Below are positions 47,820 through 59,800 of a stretch of DNA of 64,000 nucleotides, in pieces (the stretch's first letter is position 1; each line of letters starts with the position of its first letter). The DNA is from Branchiostoma floridae. Taxonomy: Eukaryota > Chordata > Leptocardii > Amphioxiformes > Branchiostomatidae. A program made the position numbers and the translations under genes. The stretch spans positions 12,228,957-12,292,956 of the forward strand of contig NC_049992.1 of NCBI RefSeq assembly GCF_000003815.2, read 5' to 3'. The notes beneath the pieces were generated by a model that did no database searches, was not told the DNA's origin, and worked only from the letters and a program-made list of their open reading frames with translations.

Positions 47820-48300
47820 ATAAATCATCACTCTAGCTATCTACATACCAAGAACATGATAATCTGTCAACCCCCTCTTGAATCATATTCTTCTAAGATA
47901 TGAAACAAAATTAAAATCGACCCCTCTAGTAAAAAAAGCCGCTTCGGTGGCCCAAACCGAAAACTTACTTTCTGACCCCAAGGGCTATTCAGCAAAGATT
48001 TTACCTCAACCCACTAGGAGGCCTATACACACACCAAAAATCATGAAGATCCATCCACAGATTCCCACGTCATACTCAGGGCGGCAAACACACAAACTTC
48101 AAGACAAGCTGCTGTATCGTAGAAAACCGCCAGGAGGCCCGCTCTCAAACTTGACCTGCGTCTCACCGACACCAACCCTACCAAATATCATGAAAATGCT
48201 TCAGAATCTCAAGTCATGCTATCTACATCCACATCCACTCCACCGTGGCACAATTGAAAACATAACCTTCTTGCGGAGGCAAGAACCAAAAAGCAACAAA
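47820..48300. repeat. Dispersed repeat, same family as 29760-30165
   Basis: It shares ordered blocks with the other copy: TATCTACATACCA, AAGCCGCT, CTTACTTTCTG, GGGCTAT, ATCCATC and AAAACATAACCTTC. The internal open frame of 163 codons is not conserved in the other copy and is taken as chance. Confidence 0.6.
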
Positions 48301-49687
48301 GTTAGCTTAGGAAACGTTTATTTGCCATATCCGTGCCTGAGGCGAAGAATGAGGAAACACGTGACATGACTAACATCTAGGGTAAGTTCTCTCAGGATAC
48401 TACACAAAATGACCGCTGTGCACTAGGAGACAATTACACATGTCGTGAGATAAAATGCGAAACCATAAGACTGGGACTTTAATAGGATGTAAAATTTGAT
48501 ATCGTGTAAATGAGTAAGAATACAATAACAAGAATACAATTGAAATTGAATATTGTTAAGTGAACACATATTTCTGAAATATAAGTAGAGTTTTCGATGA
48601 GACAACGATATTTACAGACATTCACTTTAATTTACTAATTCAAGAATACACGGTCGTACGAGTGATCCAATGTCTTGATCACAAAGTCTTGTACATGAAG
48701 CGGAAAATGATAGCACGTCTAATTTCATAACACACATATGGTGTAAATGAGCATGAAAGTTCATCTGTGTTGGTAGAATACATTATAGACTTTCTGATAC
48801 TTATGACCCCCTCCTGCAAAAGTGGCGTGTTCCTGACGTCACTGCTGGAGATAGAGAGGGTCATTCTGTGAACAAGGTCGGCGGAGTTTGACCGAAAATT
48901 TAGGGTAAGTCCCTATATTAATTTCAGTATTGGAAAGAAAGTTTAGCAATTTCTATAATGGTGTAAATAACTTTTAGACATTTCCCGTAAGGTTAAAAAG
49001 TTCGTTTCTTACACCTAGACAGGAACATCGCCATCATATACGTATAATTGGAAACTTGTGCTGCCCACTTTGACTGATTTTACCCGAAATTTTAGGGCGT
49101 AGGTGTAGGTCTGTTTCTTTGTATTAATGATTATGTATGACCAAAATATAAGTCTAGACTTAAGAATGCTTCCCTCACCGACACCTCGCCCACACACAGC
49201 GTCTGGTATTCATGTCGGCGGGAAATTTGTCTGCAATGTTTAGTTATAACCGTTTCTCAACTTCCTCTTAATACCGGAAGACTTTGGTCTGTTTTCAATA
49301 AATGATAAGTGGTCTTTAGTACCATATAAATCACAATTCATGAGCCTATGTTCTGCCGTATGGACAAATGATAAAACTGAGGAATGCGATATAAACCCAT
49401 ATAAAGTACAGCTGAATGCTTTAGCAATCGCCGTATATATACAGTAACTATGCTTTAAAATCCCTCGATAGTCAAACTTTTGTGCAAGTGATCAGATATT
49501 TACGAATGTGTTTACTGTCAGAGTTAACTGCAGCTCCCTTACCATCTTTTACTTAGTCGAGGAGGGGTAGGCAACGGAGAAGATGGAAGCATAATATGTA
49601 TAAAAATGGTTTTAAAAAGTCAAAACCTAAGAAGAACCGAGAAGGAGGAGAAAAGTGGCCACCAGGTTTTCTGTGGTGCCCCAAACA

Positions 49688-49718
49688 TAGTGCAGGTATG
49701 TCAAACATACCTGCACTA
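49688..49718. repeat. Perfect 14-bp hairpin
   Basis: TAGTGCAGGTATGT, loop CAA, then the exact reverse complement. It is intergenic, about 700 bp upstream of LRR receptor B. It is too short for a typical microRNA precursor. Confidence 0.85.
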
Positions 49719-50059
49719 AGAAATAGATAAGATGAGAGACTCAGCTGAGTCATTATTAGGTTCTCAGTCAAGTTCACAGACACACGATCTAGACATAGTC
49801 TATTTTATTCTTAATCTCTCGTCGCACATGGCACACAACTGGACTCCCTCCAGGAGTGCCCCTCGTCTCTCTGGCCCTCCGTTCCAGACTCCTGTCTGAC
49901 CTAATTCCTTCTCTCTCTGATCCCATTCCACATACGTAGTGGGGGGTTTCCACTCAACACACAACAGTCATGTTACACTGAAATTCGTACCTTAGCACAG
50001 ATAACTGTGTACTAAGATCTCATTTATATGCATTACTTCTCAGAAAGAGGAGAAATTTT

Positions 50060-50087
50060 GATTTGTCTGGGATACCGTCGTTATAAA
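50060..50087 (+). promoter_or_regulatory. Core promoter of LRR receptor B (shared block with TATA)
   Basis: TATAAA at 50082-50087 is preceded by TTTGTCTGGGATACCGTCGT, nearly identical to the block before LRR receptor A. The 5' leader of about 280 nt contains several upstream ATGs, so a 5' UTR intron is possible. Confidence 0.6.
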
Positions 50088-50393
50088 ATCACAGACTGCA
50101 GTCACAGTCTACAGCAGACTATTCAGTGTTCTTCAATCAACATCCACAGTTGTCGTCCCCATCGGAGAACGCCTGTTTTCAACATGTACATGTCTAGGAC
50201 TGATCTGCGAATTTTTGAAAAACCTCGATCTTGTGCCGCGATGACGTATGGCTGACGGATACATACGATGCAGCTGAAGCAGGTCTTGGCGTTTCTACTT
50301 TAGTATAATATAAGTACTGACCTATCTAACCTATTCTGATATCAGGCTTGAAATGTTGAAACTTTATTTTGTTAAGTTCAAAATACTATTAGA

Positions 50394-51462
50394 ATGATGC
50401 ACATGCAGTCAGTAATATTACTGGCATTTCTTGAGGCCAGCTTTACACAATGCAGTACTGAAGGTGAAAATATAACGTGCAAGACAAGCGTTTGTTATCG
50501 ACCAAATGAACAAATTAAAAGCTTTACATTTTCCTCTTGCAGACCAGAATGTTTGGATTGGGTAGATTTGAGCAACAATGAACTTCGATCTTTTCAAAAT
50601 TTACCCTTCTTGCCAAAGTTATCTACCTTGTCTGTCTCTGGAAACTTGCTCGTGACTTTTCCGTGGCTTTCATTGAGAAATGCTCCACGTCTCGAATATT
50701 TGAGTGTGAGAAAAAACAATCTTACATATATTGATATGGCTGGATTCGATGTAGCAACAAACCTAAGTACACTTTTGGCAGATCAGAACAGAGTACAATC
50801 GATTACAGCGTTTCCAAATTTGCCGCGCTTGAAAAAACTCATTCTGTTCGCGAACAGGCTGAAAGAATTTCCTTGGGAATCCCTCCCGAATCTGCCGAGT
50901 TTGGAAGAGCTGGATCTCTCTTTTAATAGCCTGGCAAACGTCGGGTTTGCAGGTATGTTATCCAGTCTCAGGCATCTTCAGAATCTGAATCTGAAATATA
51001 ACAACCTGAGACGACTGCCCGAAGCCTCTCTGCGTACACGCCACACGGTTACCGTGATGCTGACAAACAACCCTGTACACTGTGACTGTGAGCTGACCTG
51101 GCTAGTGAAGTACCCCACGTGCGGTCAGAATTATGACAGCTATTGTGAAGTTACAGGGTGTAACGCATGTGCAGGACCAACTAAATCTTTATCAGATGTC
51201 GTCTGTGAAGCCACTGGCTCCAAAGGCCGCGTTGGGCTGCAAGACCTTCTGCAATTATGCAACTCTCAAAACTCGTCCATGTTCGGTGGTGCATCAACAG
51301 AATTCCCATCAACACAGTCCATAGATAACCTGGCGAGTCAGACGACCCTCTCACCGGGAGGACATGACGATGCCTCTGATAAAGGTGAGAGCATGTTCTG
51401 TACCTATCACTAACTGTTTATTTGTAAATACAGCAAAGTGTGTGCGTGCGTGTGTGTCTGTC

Positions 51463-51544
<82 letters not shown>

Positions 51545-52491
51545 TTTATGAGTGGTCTGTAATGTGCATGTTATATTAAGTCACTATAAAGTTTCCCTTT
51601 CATTTGAAACCTGGGTATGTACACTATTATTATGTTCTCACTACAGCTCCAAACGTCACAACGTTTACACGATCCTACACGTTCATCGACCGTTTCAAAC
51701 GGCCACACCAACACCTGCACCCGGCACTTTTTGTCCTGCCTCCGGTCGCACTGACCGTTGCCATTGGTATTTTTGCCACGATTGGCATTAGGATATCACG
51801 CCGACGTCAACCACGCCCCAAATTGCGCCGTGATCAGTGCATAAGGCAACGCTACAGAAACCGAGAGGACAGAAACTTGGACCACGTAGTGAACGTCACA
51901 ATGCAGAGCACTGCGCAGTTTACGTTGACAATGCGTGGCTGGCCACCGACGGACACGGCCCATGTTCAAGATTTCAGCTCTAGATCTTCATGCTACAATA
52001 TAGCTTCATCTTTCTCCTCCGCAACAAGGTGTGGCCTTGTGGCCGGTGCTGTAAACTCTGCTAATAACTCACATAGGTACATAGACACGGCTGCAGATGT
52101 CGCGATGAGTACCCGGATTACACAACCAGTAGGTACGTATCGAAACGTAAGCAATGCAAGTACCTACTTGTTGTGTACTAAGAATTCTCCTTCATCCGGT
52201 ACCCGGACTGTTGATACACTACCTACATCGTTCGCGGCCAACCGTCGTTCGGCGTACGGCCACACAGATCACACGCTGTCGGAAGGGTCACTCTGTCAGA
52301 GTACAACCAACATGACAGTCTCATCGCTCTACAGGGCATCTGATGACGCAGTGAATTTTGTATATGGTGACATAAATCGCTCGGGAGAGCAACGATCAGA
52401 GCAAGACCAGTCTGCGATGTATCACCCGACGGGAGAGGTGTGTCACCAGGGGACAGAGGAGGGCGACGACAACGAACTGTACTTGTCTTGA
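50394..52491 (+). CDS. Leucine-rich-repeat single-pass membrane receptor B
   Basis: Two exons (50394-51384 and 51647-52491) join in phase to 611 codons plus stop. Three closely spaced Met codons start a signal peptide (SVILLAFLEASFTQC). Seven leucine-rich repeats follow (LDWVDLSNNELRSF ... LKKLILFANRLKEFP), then a cap beginning NPVHCDC and a Ser/Thr stalk. A membrane span lies at about residues 357-378 (ALFVLPPVALTVAIGI) with a basic stop-transfer RRR. The tail matches receptor A in blocks (SSxYNxAS, TVDxxPxSF, SAYGxxD, LSEGSL, SSLYRAS), separated by unalignable stretches. The intron is 262 nt and contains a (GA)n microsatellite. The function is probably receptor- or adhesion-like; the ligand is unknown. 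Confidence 0.9.
51465..51542. repeat. (GA)n microsatellite in the LRR receptor B intron
   Basis: About 75 bp of nearly pure GA dinucleotide. Confidence 0.95.
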
Positions 52492-52792
52492 TTCCGTCGC
52501 CCTAACACACTGTCATTGGCTCGTGTTTGCATCAGATCTGTTGAATGTACACGCGCGTACATTTATTGTTAGATATTTCAATTTTGCATGTGTATATATA
52601 AACCTGTAATGCTTTCGTCATGCTGTTGTGCAACGCCTCTGATCATCAGATGACGCAAGGTTGATACTATTAATATGCAATCCTTATAATGTTATTGATG
52701 AAATTTTGTTGTGTTGTATCTATATGTAGTTTAGTATCTGTATGTAGTGTAGTAGCCATTGCAATAGGTTGTATCTTGCACAATTGCCGAGT

Positions 52793-52798
52793 AATAAA
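52793..52798 (+). terminator. Polyadenylation signal, LRR receptor B
   Basis: AATAAA lies 302 nt after the stop codon, followed by T/GT-rich sequence. Confidence 0.55.
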
Positions 52799-52990
52799 GT
52801 TTATTCATTCATTATGTTGTGGTTCGAATGCTCTGTAATTTTTTGAAGCGGTCAAAATCTATTGTCGGACTGATGCCTCTTGTGTTGATAGTTGTTGACA
52901 GCCATATACAATGCAAAATTAGCAGGACCAACGCGCAGCTATCGCGTGTCACAAAAACCATCCAACAACTTGATTTGAAATTGATATCCC

Positions 52991-53090
52991 NNNNNNNNNN
53001 NNNNNNNNNNNNNNNNNNNNNNNNNNNNNNNNNNNNNNNNNNNNNNNNNNNNNNNNNNNNNNNNNNNNNNNNNNNNNNNNNNNNNNNNNN
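52991..53090. other. Assembly gap (100 N)
   Basis: Exactly 100 N; exons could be missing here. Confidence 0.99.
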
Positions 53091-55004
53091 TTGTAAGGTA
53101 TTATGTAAATTTCTGAAAGCCCCTTTCTCTGTAGTGCCCAATATCTCGCCACTACTGCACACTTAGCTTGGCATTTCTAGATCTGTTAGCTATTCTTCCA
53201 GTGATTCTATACAATAGACAAATAGAGAACAGCCCCATGATATTTCATGGAGGTATAAGACCTAACATTTTGATTGCTTCATGTAGTTAAGAAAAAAACT
53301 GAACAAACAGTATAACGAGAAGCTAGATAGTACAGAATGCAAAATGCCTATTTTTCGATTCATAGCCCTTGTTGCAAACATGTCAATCAAATTACTAAAG
53401 AGTGGAATCATAAGGTGAAAGAACACAGAAAGGTTAGGCAAGTAACCAGTGCATGGATCCGGCCTTCTGGGTTACAGTCCCAGGATCGAACCAGACTACA
53501 AACCTCGTCTCGACAAATGAAAGGAAAACATAGGTGGGAGATAGTGCGGTCCAAAAAGATGCCTACCTCCGTGGAGAGGGTTCTCAAGAGTCAAGTCCAA
53601 ATCGTATGCCGCATTCGTATCCGTACAAGATGCTCAAGGTCAAAACCACAGAGGGGCGTGATCATGTCTTTTACTGTACAGCAACATTCGAACCTCCTCA
53701 AAGTTGGGTTCTTTTGATCATTGAGAAATATCAGAGAACAGACCAATCAATGGGGGAAGGAGATAGCAGAACTCTACCTCCACCGGCCCTGATCAGACCT
53801 GTATTTTGTAGTTCTTTTGGGGCTAGTATCGTGCGCAAAGTAACCACCATGCCTCGGAGCTTTGCTCTGGCGTTCCCCTCGCCGACACTATGTATCTAAG
53901 CCCCCATGGGGATGAGGGGCCCTGGCGTTGTTGCAAGCCAAAATGTACATTGTCTGTTATTGAAGTCTTGAGTATTTTTCATTCCGGGCAAGTAGCCCGA
54001 ACCAGCATCATAGTCCTATATACAAGGCATATAATTTGGGTGTCCATACCCGGACTCGGGTGGTGTATAGTAGCCAAGGTTTGCACACATTGCCGAAATG
54101 ACTAAGTTGGCGTTAATGTACAGTAATAGATATGATCACTCCACTCTCTATGATCTTGACCTTTAGTACATAGTACGGAATCGAAAACAATACACGATCT
54201 AGACTTAGCTCTTCAGAACTCTCCTCAACGAAGATAAGTATCCTTCAGGACCACACGATCTCCTATCTATTATTTTCCTTTCACTTATTGAGACAACGTT
54301 TGTTGTCCAGTTCAATACCAGTAGTGTAACCCGCAAGGCTGGAGGTCCTGCCCAGGTTACTCGCCTAACGTTTCCTGTTTTTCCCCCCTTGCGATTGAAC
54401 TCATCGGCAAGTTGACTGACATGTTTGTAAAAAGACTATAAATCATAAAGTAGGCACTTTGTATTCTGTTCTAAGCTTACATCTCATTTTGCTTTTTCTT
54501 TGTTCAATTCTTTTGTAATCATAATCAAAACAGGTAACCAATTATTTCCTTCTGGCCAACTAACCTGTTTTAATTTTCTAATTAAACAGAAATGAAAGTG
54601 ACGCGACAGGTCGTTTTGAATTCCACAACAACATCTTTATTCTGAGAAAAAAATGTACATCCAGAATAATGTGATGGAGAGGTCTTTTTGATATACTTAA
54701 TCAGGCCGAAGTTTTTGTCGATAAGAGAACAATAACTGATGAGAAACAAGTCGATATGTCGAAGTGAGGCCAAAGTCAACTGTCAAGTAATGTCACAGTG
54801 TTGATGTGGTGTACAAAGTCCCATGGTTGGAGTTCTTGTCACACTTATATAATGTTCTTGTTGGCGCCACAATTTCTAACCACCCAACATAAGAAAGTCG
54901 CACAGCTGAAATTACATTTAGCCGACCACTATTTTGAAAAACGACACTAGGTGCTTCATTTCTATTGAAAATCGACAAGAATAATTTTCAGGCCTCAAGC
55001 TTAC

Positions 55005-55093
55005 CTGCCTGGCACTGCACGCTTGTCACTTTTGTATCCGGAGTAATCCAACCGTTCATCCAAGCTCCTCACGAAACTTTGTCCGCTCATCAT
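55005..55093 (-). CDS. Candidate orphan first coding exon with upstream promoter-like sequence
   Basis: On the minus strand an ATG pair opens a frame of 29 codons (MMSGQSFVRSLDERLDYSGY...) that ends at a strong donor (GGCAG|GTAAGC). Upstream (55100-55320) lie a TTTCCCGCC E2F-like site, a CACGTGA E-box and a CCAAT box. The layout is that of a gene start, but no following exon could be identified to the left, where a gap (52991-53090) lies. I do not recognise the product. Confidence 0.35.
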
Positions 55094-55319
55094 AGCCCAC
55101 GTTGTTCCAGAGGCTTTGCTCCGCAATATTTGGAAAATATCAGCGAAAATATGGACAAAATGTACATTTCTTTAGACATTTTGAGAGCCGAAGTCAGGAC
55201 CACATCCACGGACCACGCCACGGGAAGAATTCAGCACCTGGTGAACCTGTCGGTATCGTGGCGGGAAATTTGACTATCACGTGACGTGATTAGACAAGGC
55301 AAGGGCCAGTCGTGATTGG

Positions 55320-56858
55320 CTTAACTACTAAGGATGATCGAGTCAAATTACTTCAATACTTCATATTCTTGCGTAAATACATTTTATTTACTCTTTGTCC
55401 TTTTAGCCTATCCGATCAAAGCAAGGAACTCATGTAAGTCTGATCAAGCATAATTAAAACAACTTTTTCTTAGGATATCCATGCAAGTTACTTTAGCACA
55501 TGACGTTCCTCAGCTCTGCATATCTGTGAGCAGGGGCTGAACAAATGTATTGATAGATAAAAGAGATTTCGTATTTCTGACATAACAAAGTTACGTAGAA
55601 CTGAGTTTCCAGCCATATAGTATGGAAATTAGGCGATTTGCAGTTTCTAATAATATTCTTAGGTGAAGATATGGGGTCGTCAAACTTTTGTTCACTTTTT
55701 CCTTTCATTCGTTCATTAATGTTTACAATGATTCATTCACTGAACAATCACTTAGTTGAAGTCATTCTTCCATCAACTCATTTGTTCATCATGCATTTCA
55801 TTCATTAAGCTAAGATGTTCATTTCTTTGTTCAATCATTTTTAATTATGTACTAGTTACTCAGTGAACCGACTATTAAACACAAACACCAGTGGTATAGT
55901 TTTACAGCTTTTATTTGTTCTCAGCAAAATAACATAACATGTATGTTTGGATGATGACTAAGAAATTGGTGCAAATTTATGATATACCGCTTTTCTTACT
56001 AATAGTAACTACATGTAATACAATACACATAATATTTGTATGGACTCAAGACAACATACTCTTATTGTACAAAGCAAGCAGTCTGAATATGACTATCATA
56101 CAGAACTTGTTTTTATTTTTCATTATTTGACAATAGCTGATAGTATGCTTTGGCATCTGTGCCATACATAATAAAACTTTCAAGATTGGAGAAGGCCTTT
56201 CATTTTAATTCATCAAATCAATGAAAACAATAGATACACAATCATGTACATACGAATATGATACTGTCTGTCTTCAGCCATAACATTTGAAGCATCATGA
56301 TTTTGACTGGATCAACCATCCTCGAGTTACAAATTACATGTACAGGACTACTTGATCAGTACTCAGACAACATTATATACTATTTTTGATGTGTTCAAAA
56401 CAATGCAGATTATACTTTTTTTACACATGCAAAATGGCTTCAGGTATAGGACTGGACTTCACAAGAATTTTATAGCGTGAATACACATGTACATGATATA
56501 TCTTAGGGGACCAACTGCTTTCTTTGCAACATCTCTACTTACAAGTAGGAGTGCTCTATAATCTCCTGGTAGGATGGTCCTTAGTCTGGTATGTTGAAGA
56601 TCTGGTGCCTCAAATGACATCAATACAACATGATTGCCCAAGTGCAGCCAATAGGCCTATAGCACATGTACCTACATGTGTAAGTACTGTAGATTTTGAA
56701 GCTTTTGGGCTAGTTTTATTTCTTGATGACCTTGCGACATCACAAATATTTGTTTACAATGCATGTAAAGAAATATTTTTACCGTAAAGGTAAAACACTG
56801 CAATAACCTAGTTTTTCGAGAAATAAAACCATCGTTATAGGAGTTTACAGTTGCTGTA
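55320..56858. other. Spacer and PIK3R4 3' UTR
   Basis: AT-rich DNA with no recognised gene. The minus-strand AATAAA near 56712 could end the PIK3R4 transcript. Confidence 0.5.
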
Positions 56859-59800
56859 CTACTTCCAGACCTTGATGACCCCATCCCTGGAGCAGGACAG
56901 GATGAGGGACTGTGCCACCTGGCACACAGCGATGTCCGTCACCGTGTCCTGGTGCCCGGCCGGGGGCGTGTCCGGACCTCTCCTGGGGACGTCCTCGTTG
57001 GTCCCTCCCCTCGGCTTACTGCTGGCCTCCTGAACCACCTCCGTACCGTCTATCATTCGGGCTCTGTCATAAAAAAGACATGAAAAACACTTAATCAGAT
57101 ACGTGAACGAATGTCCCAACAGTACACACTGGAGGAGTCTTTCAGAATGTATTCCTTAACTTAAAAATGGCACAGGCTAAACGTTAATGTTTTGTTCCAG
57201 CTCATTTTAAGCTCTAAAATACAAGTTATTAGAACATCGTCTGAAGCACTAGTATCTAGGACCTTACATGTATTCGAGGCTTGATCACAGATTATACTTC
57301 ATTTATGGTTTTCATGATATATGTGATACATGATATCTAGCCAGTATTCTTGTAACATGCCGAATTGTAAAAAAAATTGCTCCTTCTGCAAACTCAAAAT
57401 TTTGGGGCTATGGTAAAATGAGCCCAGTACATGTTTGATATCTTGTAGAAACAAACTGTGCAGATGTACACTAAAATCACAGAGAGACTCACACATAAGA
57501 TGTTGACATGACTGGATCATTGGCAGCAGCTGCCACAATGTAGGACTTGTCAGGGTAAACCAAGTCCCACATCCGTATCCTCTGATCCGACCCTGCTGTC
57601 AGCAGGAAGGGGTTGCCGTCGCCAGGGCTGCAGTACATGCCGAACACTGAATGGTTGGAGGCCTGAAAATCAAATCAAGGAAATACTTTACTTCTTTTGA
57701 GTGTTCATCACCTGCATGTTCATATAGGCTGGGTTAAACACACGTTTCTCAAGTTGACTCGGATTATACACCGCCAGACTGTGTAAATAGAAATTTAAAG
57801 GGTTAACTAAAAGTCCCCTTTTCCTGGAATTGTCTTGAGTAACCATGCTCTAGTGAATGCACTTAGCACAGTGTTTTATGCAATATATGGGCGCAAAACT
57901 ACAGTGTATATGCCATAAGTTATTGGTATCTGTTGAAAATTTTGGGTGCCTTGCTGTGCAATTATGATCCAAAGCAAGGAAATACTGCAAGTATCACACC
58001 ACCAGTGTAGCTGGGCATTCCAAGTCACTTTGTAGCCTCCTTCGTAAATGGAAACTCCTAGGTCAACTCTGGCTTAGTGGACTCCAAGTCGACTCAAAAA
58101 CGTGTGTGTAAACCCAGGCATACATGTAGCCTTCACAAGTGCCCTTAGCAAATAAGTTTCTCCAAAAGTGCCAAAGAGAAACATTTGCTGTCTACTCACA
58201 GATTGCACAAACACAAAAGTTACACATAGCCGAATTTGGCTCCCGACTCTCTCCCGACTATGGTTTAGGAGTGATTCGGGACATAGTCGGCTGTAGTCGG
58301 CTGGCGTTTGGCTGAGTCGGATGGCATTCGGCTAAGTCGGCTGGTGTTCGGCTGCTCCATCCGAATGTTTTGAAATGTTCAAAACATTCGGCTCTGAACG
58401 GCAACTCTGGAATGGGTCGGTTGGTGGTCGGCTGGTGTTTGGCACGGTCGGCTAGTGTTTGGTTGGTGTTCGGGAGTAAGTCAGCAGTCAAATCAAATCT
58501 TAACCACGCCATAAACATTGCTGATTTACTCCCAGATTGTTTCCAACTTACCAATGATTCACCCCAAGACCTTAGACAAATCTCTGCTAACTCATTCCCA
58601 AGCAAAAAGACTATTGCCAGAACGTAGACGAATCACTCCCGAACTTCACACGACCGACATCCAGCCAAAAGCAAAAAGACCCATAAATGCCGCACTGGAG
58701 CTATATGTGATCTAAATTTGATCTCTTGGTGATAATAGAACAAAGGTGACAAATAGAACAAAGGACATTCTTGATTAAAAACAAAAATCAGCACTCTTTT
58801 GAAAATCGCTGATTATGTCTATTTCAAGTCGGAAAAGGGTCGGCAATCGGTTGGGGATCAGTCAGGAGTGATTCGGCAGTCTGCGGCTAGAGGTCGGGAT
58901 GGTTGGTAATAGGTTAGTTAGCATTCGGGACACAGTTGGGAGTAAGTCATTTACTGGTCGGGAGATGGTTGGAACATGTTCGGCGCTAAAAGATAGGCGT
59001 GGTCAGACTGCTCCCGAACACCAGCCGACCTGAGTCGGCTAAGGGTCGGCTGGTGTTCGGGAGCTAAATTCGGCTATGTGTAACCTAGGCATAAAGAAAG
59101 GGATTAATTTGGATTAGGAGGGAAGGTTCACTAATGCTACTGTGATGCGACAGGAAATGGCATGTATCTACCAGCTCTACCCACCTGTGATGTAGATAGA
59201 GGTGGAGCACTGCTGGCCCACAGTGTCATCTGTCTGGCTCCAGTCTCCATGTCCCACATGGACACCTCATTATTACCCTGCACGGCAGAGATCACCCACG
59301 ACTGCTGGGTCGGGTGCATGCACAGCTTTCTCACACGGGCACCTGTCATGGTAAATTACCATCATCATCTGTATCATCATCATCACCAATCACTAATGAG
59401 CATCCAAGGCAGACTTTTAGATAAAAAGACTATCATCATAATTGGACTTTGTACAACACATGCACGACTACTAGTATCCCAAGGATGTCCTACGTTTGCA
59501 ACAAACTTGACCAGCCCTTACTGTCAATGAGACCTAGGAAAAAACAACTGTTTGAACACTTCAATTCTGGGTTGATAACGCTGGTACACTCCTGTACATT
59601 TATACAGTCTCTCTATCTTGTTTAGCATCCGATGTTCCTCGTCTTGTGAGGGTTGGACATAGCGAGATGTCGTTCAGGTCTGATTGCTGACCTCAAGGAG
59701 ATCAGACAAAAAAAACACCTTGACTTATAAGGATTTGAAGCGGGGGTCTCATAGCCAGATACCCTTCCTGAAGCTAACTCCGTATGTTACAACCTCCGGT

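Larger units (their letters stand above)
46751..50059. other. Spacer between LRR receptors A and B
   Basis: The LRR A 3' UTR probably extends to the AATAAA at 47683-47688. A dispersed-repeat copy lies at 47820-48300 and a small perfect hairpin at 49688-49718. No further gene was recognised. Confidence 0.6.
52492..54960. other. Spacer downstream of LRR receptor B
   Basis: The LRR B 3' UTR probably ends after the AATAAA at 52793. A 100-N gap follows at 52991-53090. Two overlapping plus-strand open frames of ~120 codons at 53337-53899 show no recognisable domain and are not called as genes. AT-rich sequence fills the rest. Confidence 0.55.

Noticed and set aside
47878-48369. 163-codon plus-strand frame
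   Set aside because: It lies in a dispersed repeat, and the related copy at 29760-30165 does not preserve the frame.
49688-49718. microRNA precursor
   Set aside because: The stem is only 14 bp with a 3-nt loop, far shorter than a Drosha substrate.
53337-53899. Two overlapping ~120-codon plus-strand frames
   Set aside because: No recognisable domain, signal or splice context; the composition fits chance frames or repeat DNA near a gap.
54965-55273. 102-codon plus-strand frame
   Set aside because: It is antisense to the better supported candidate first exon and promoter, and has no recognisable motif.
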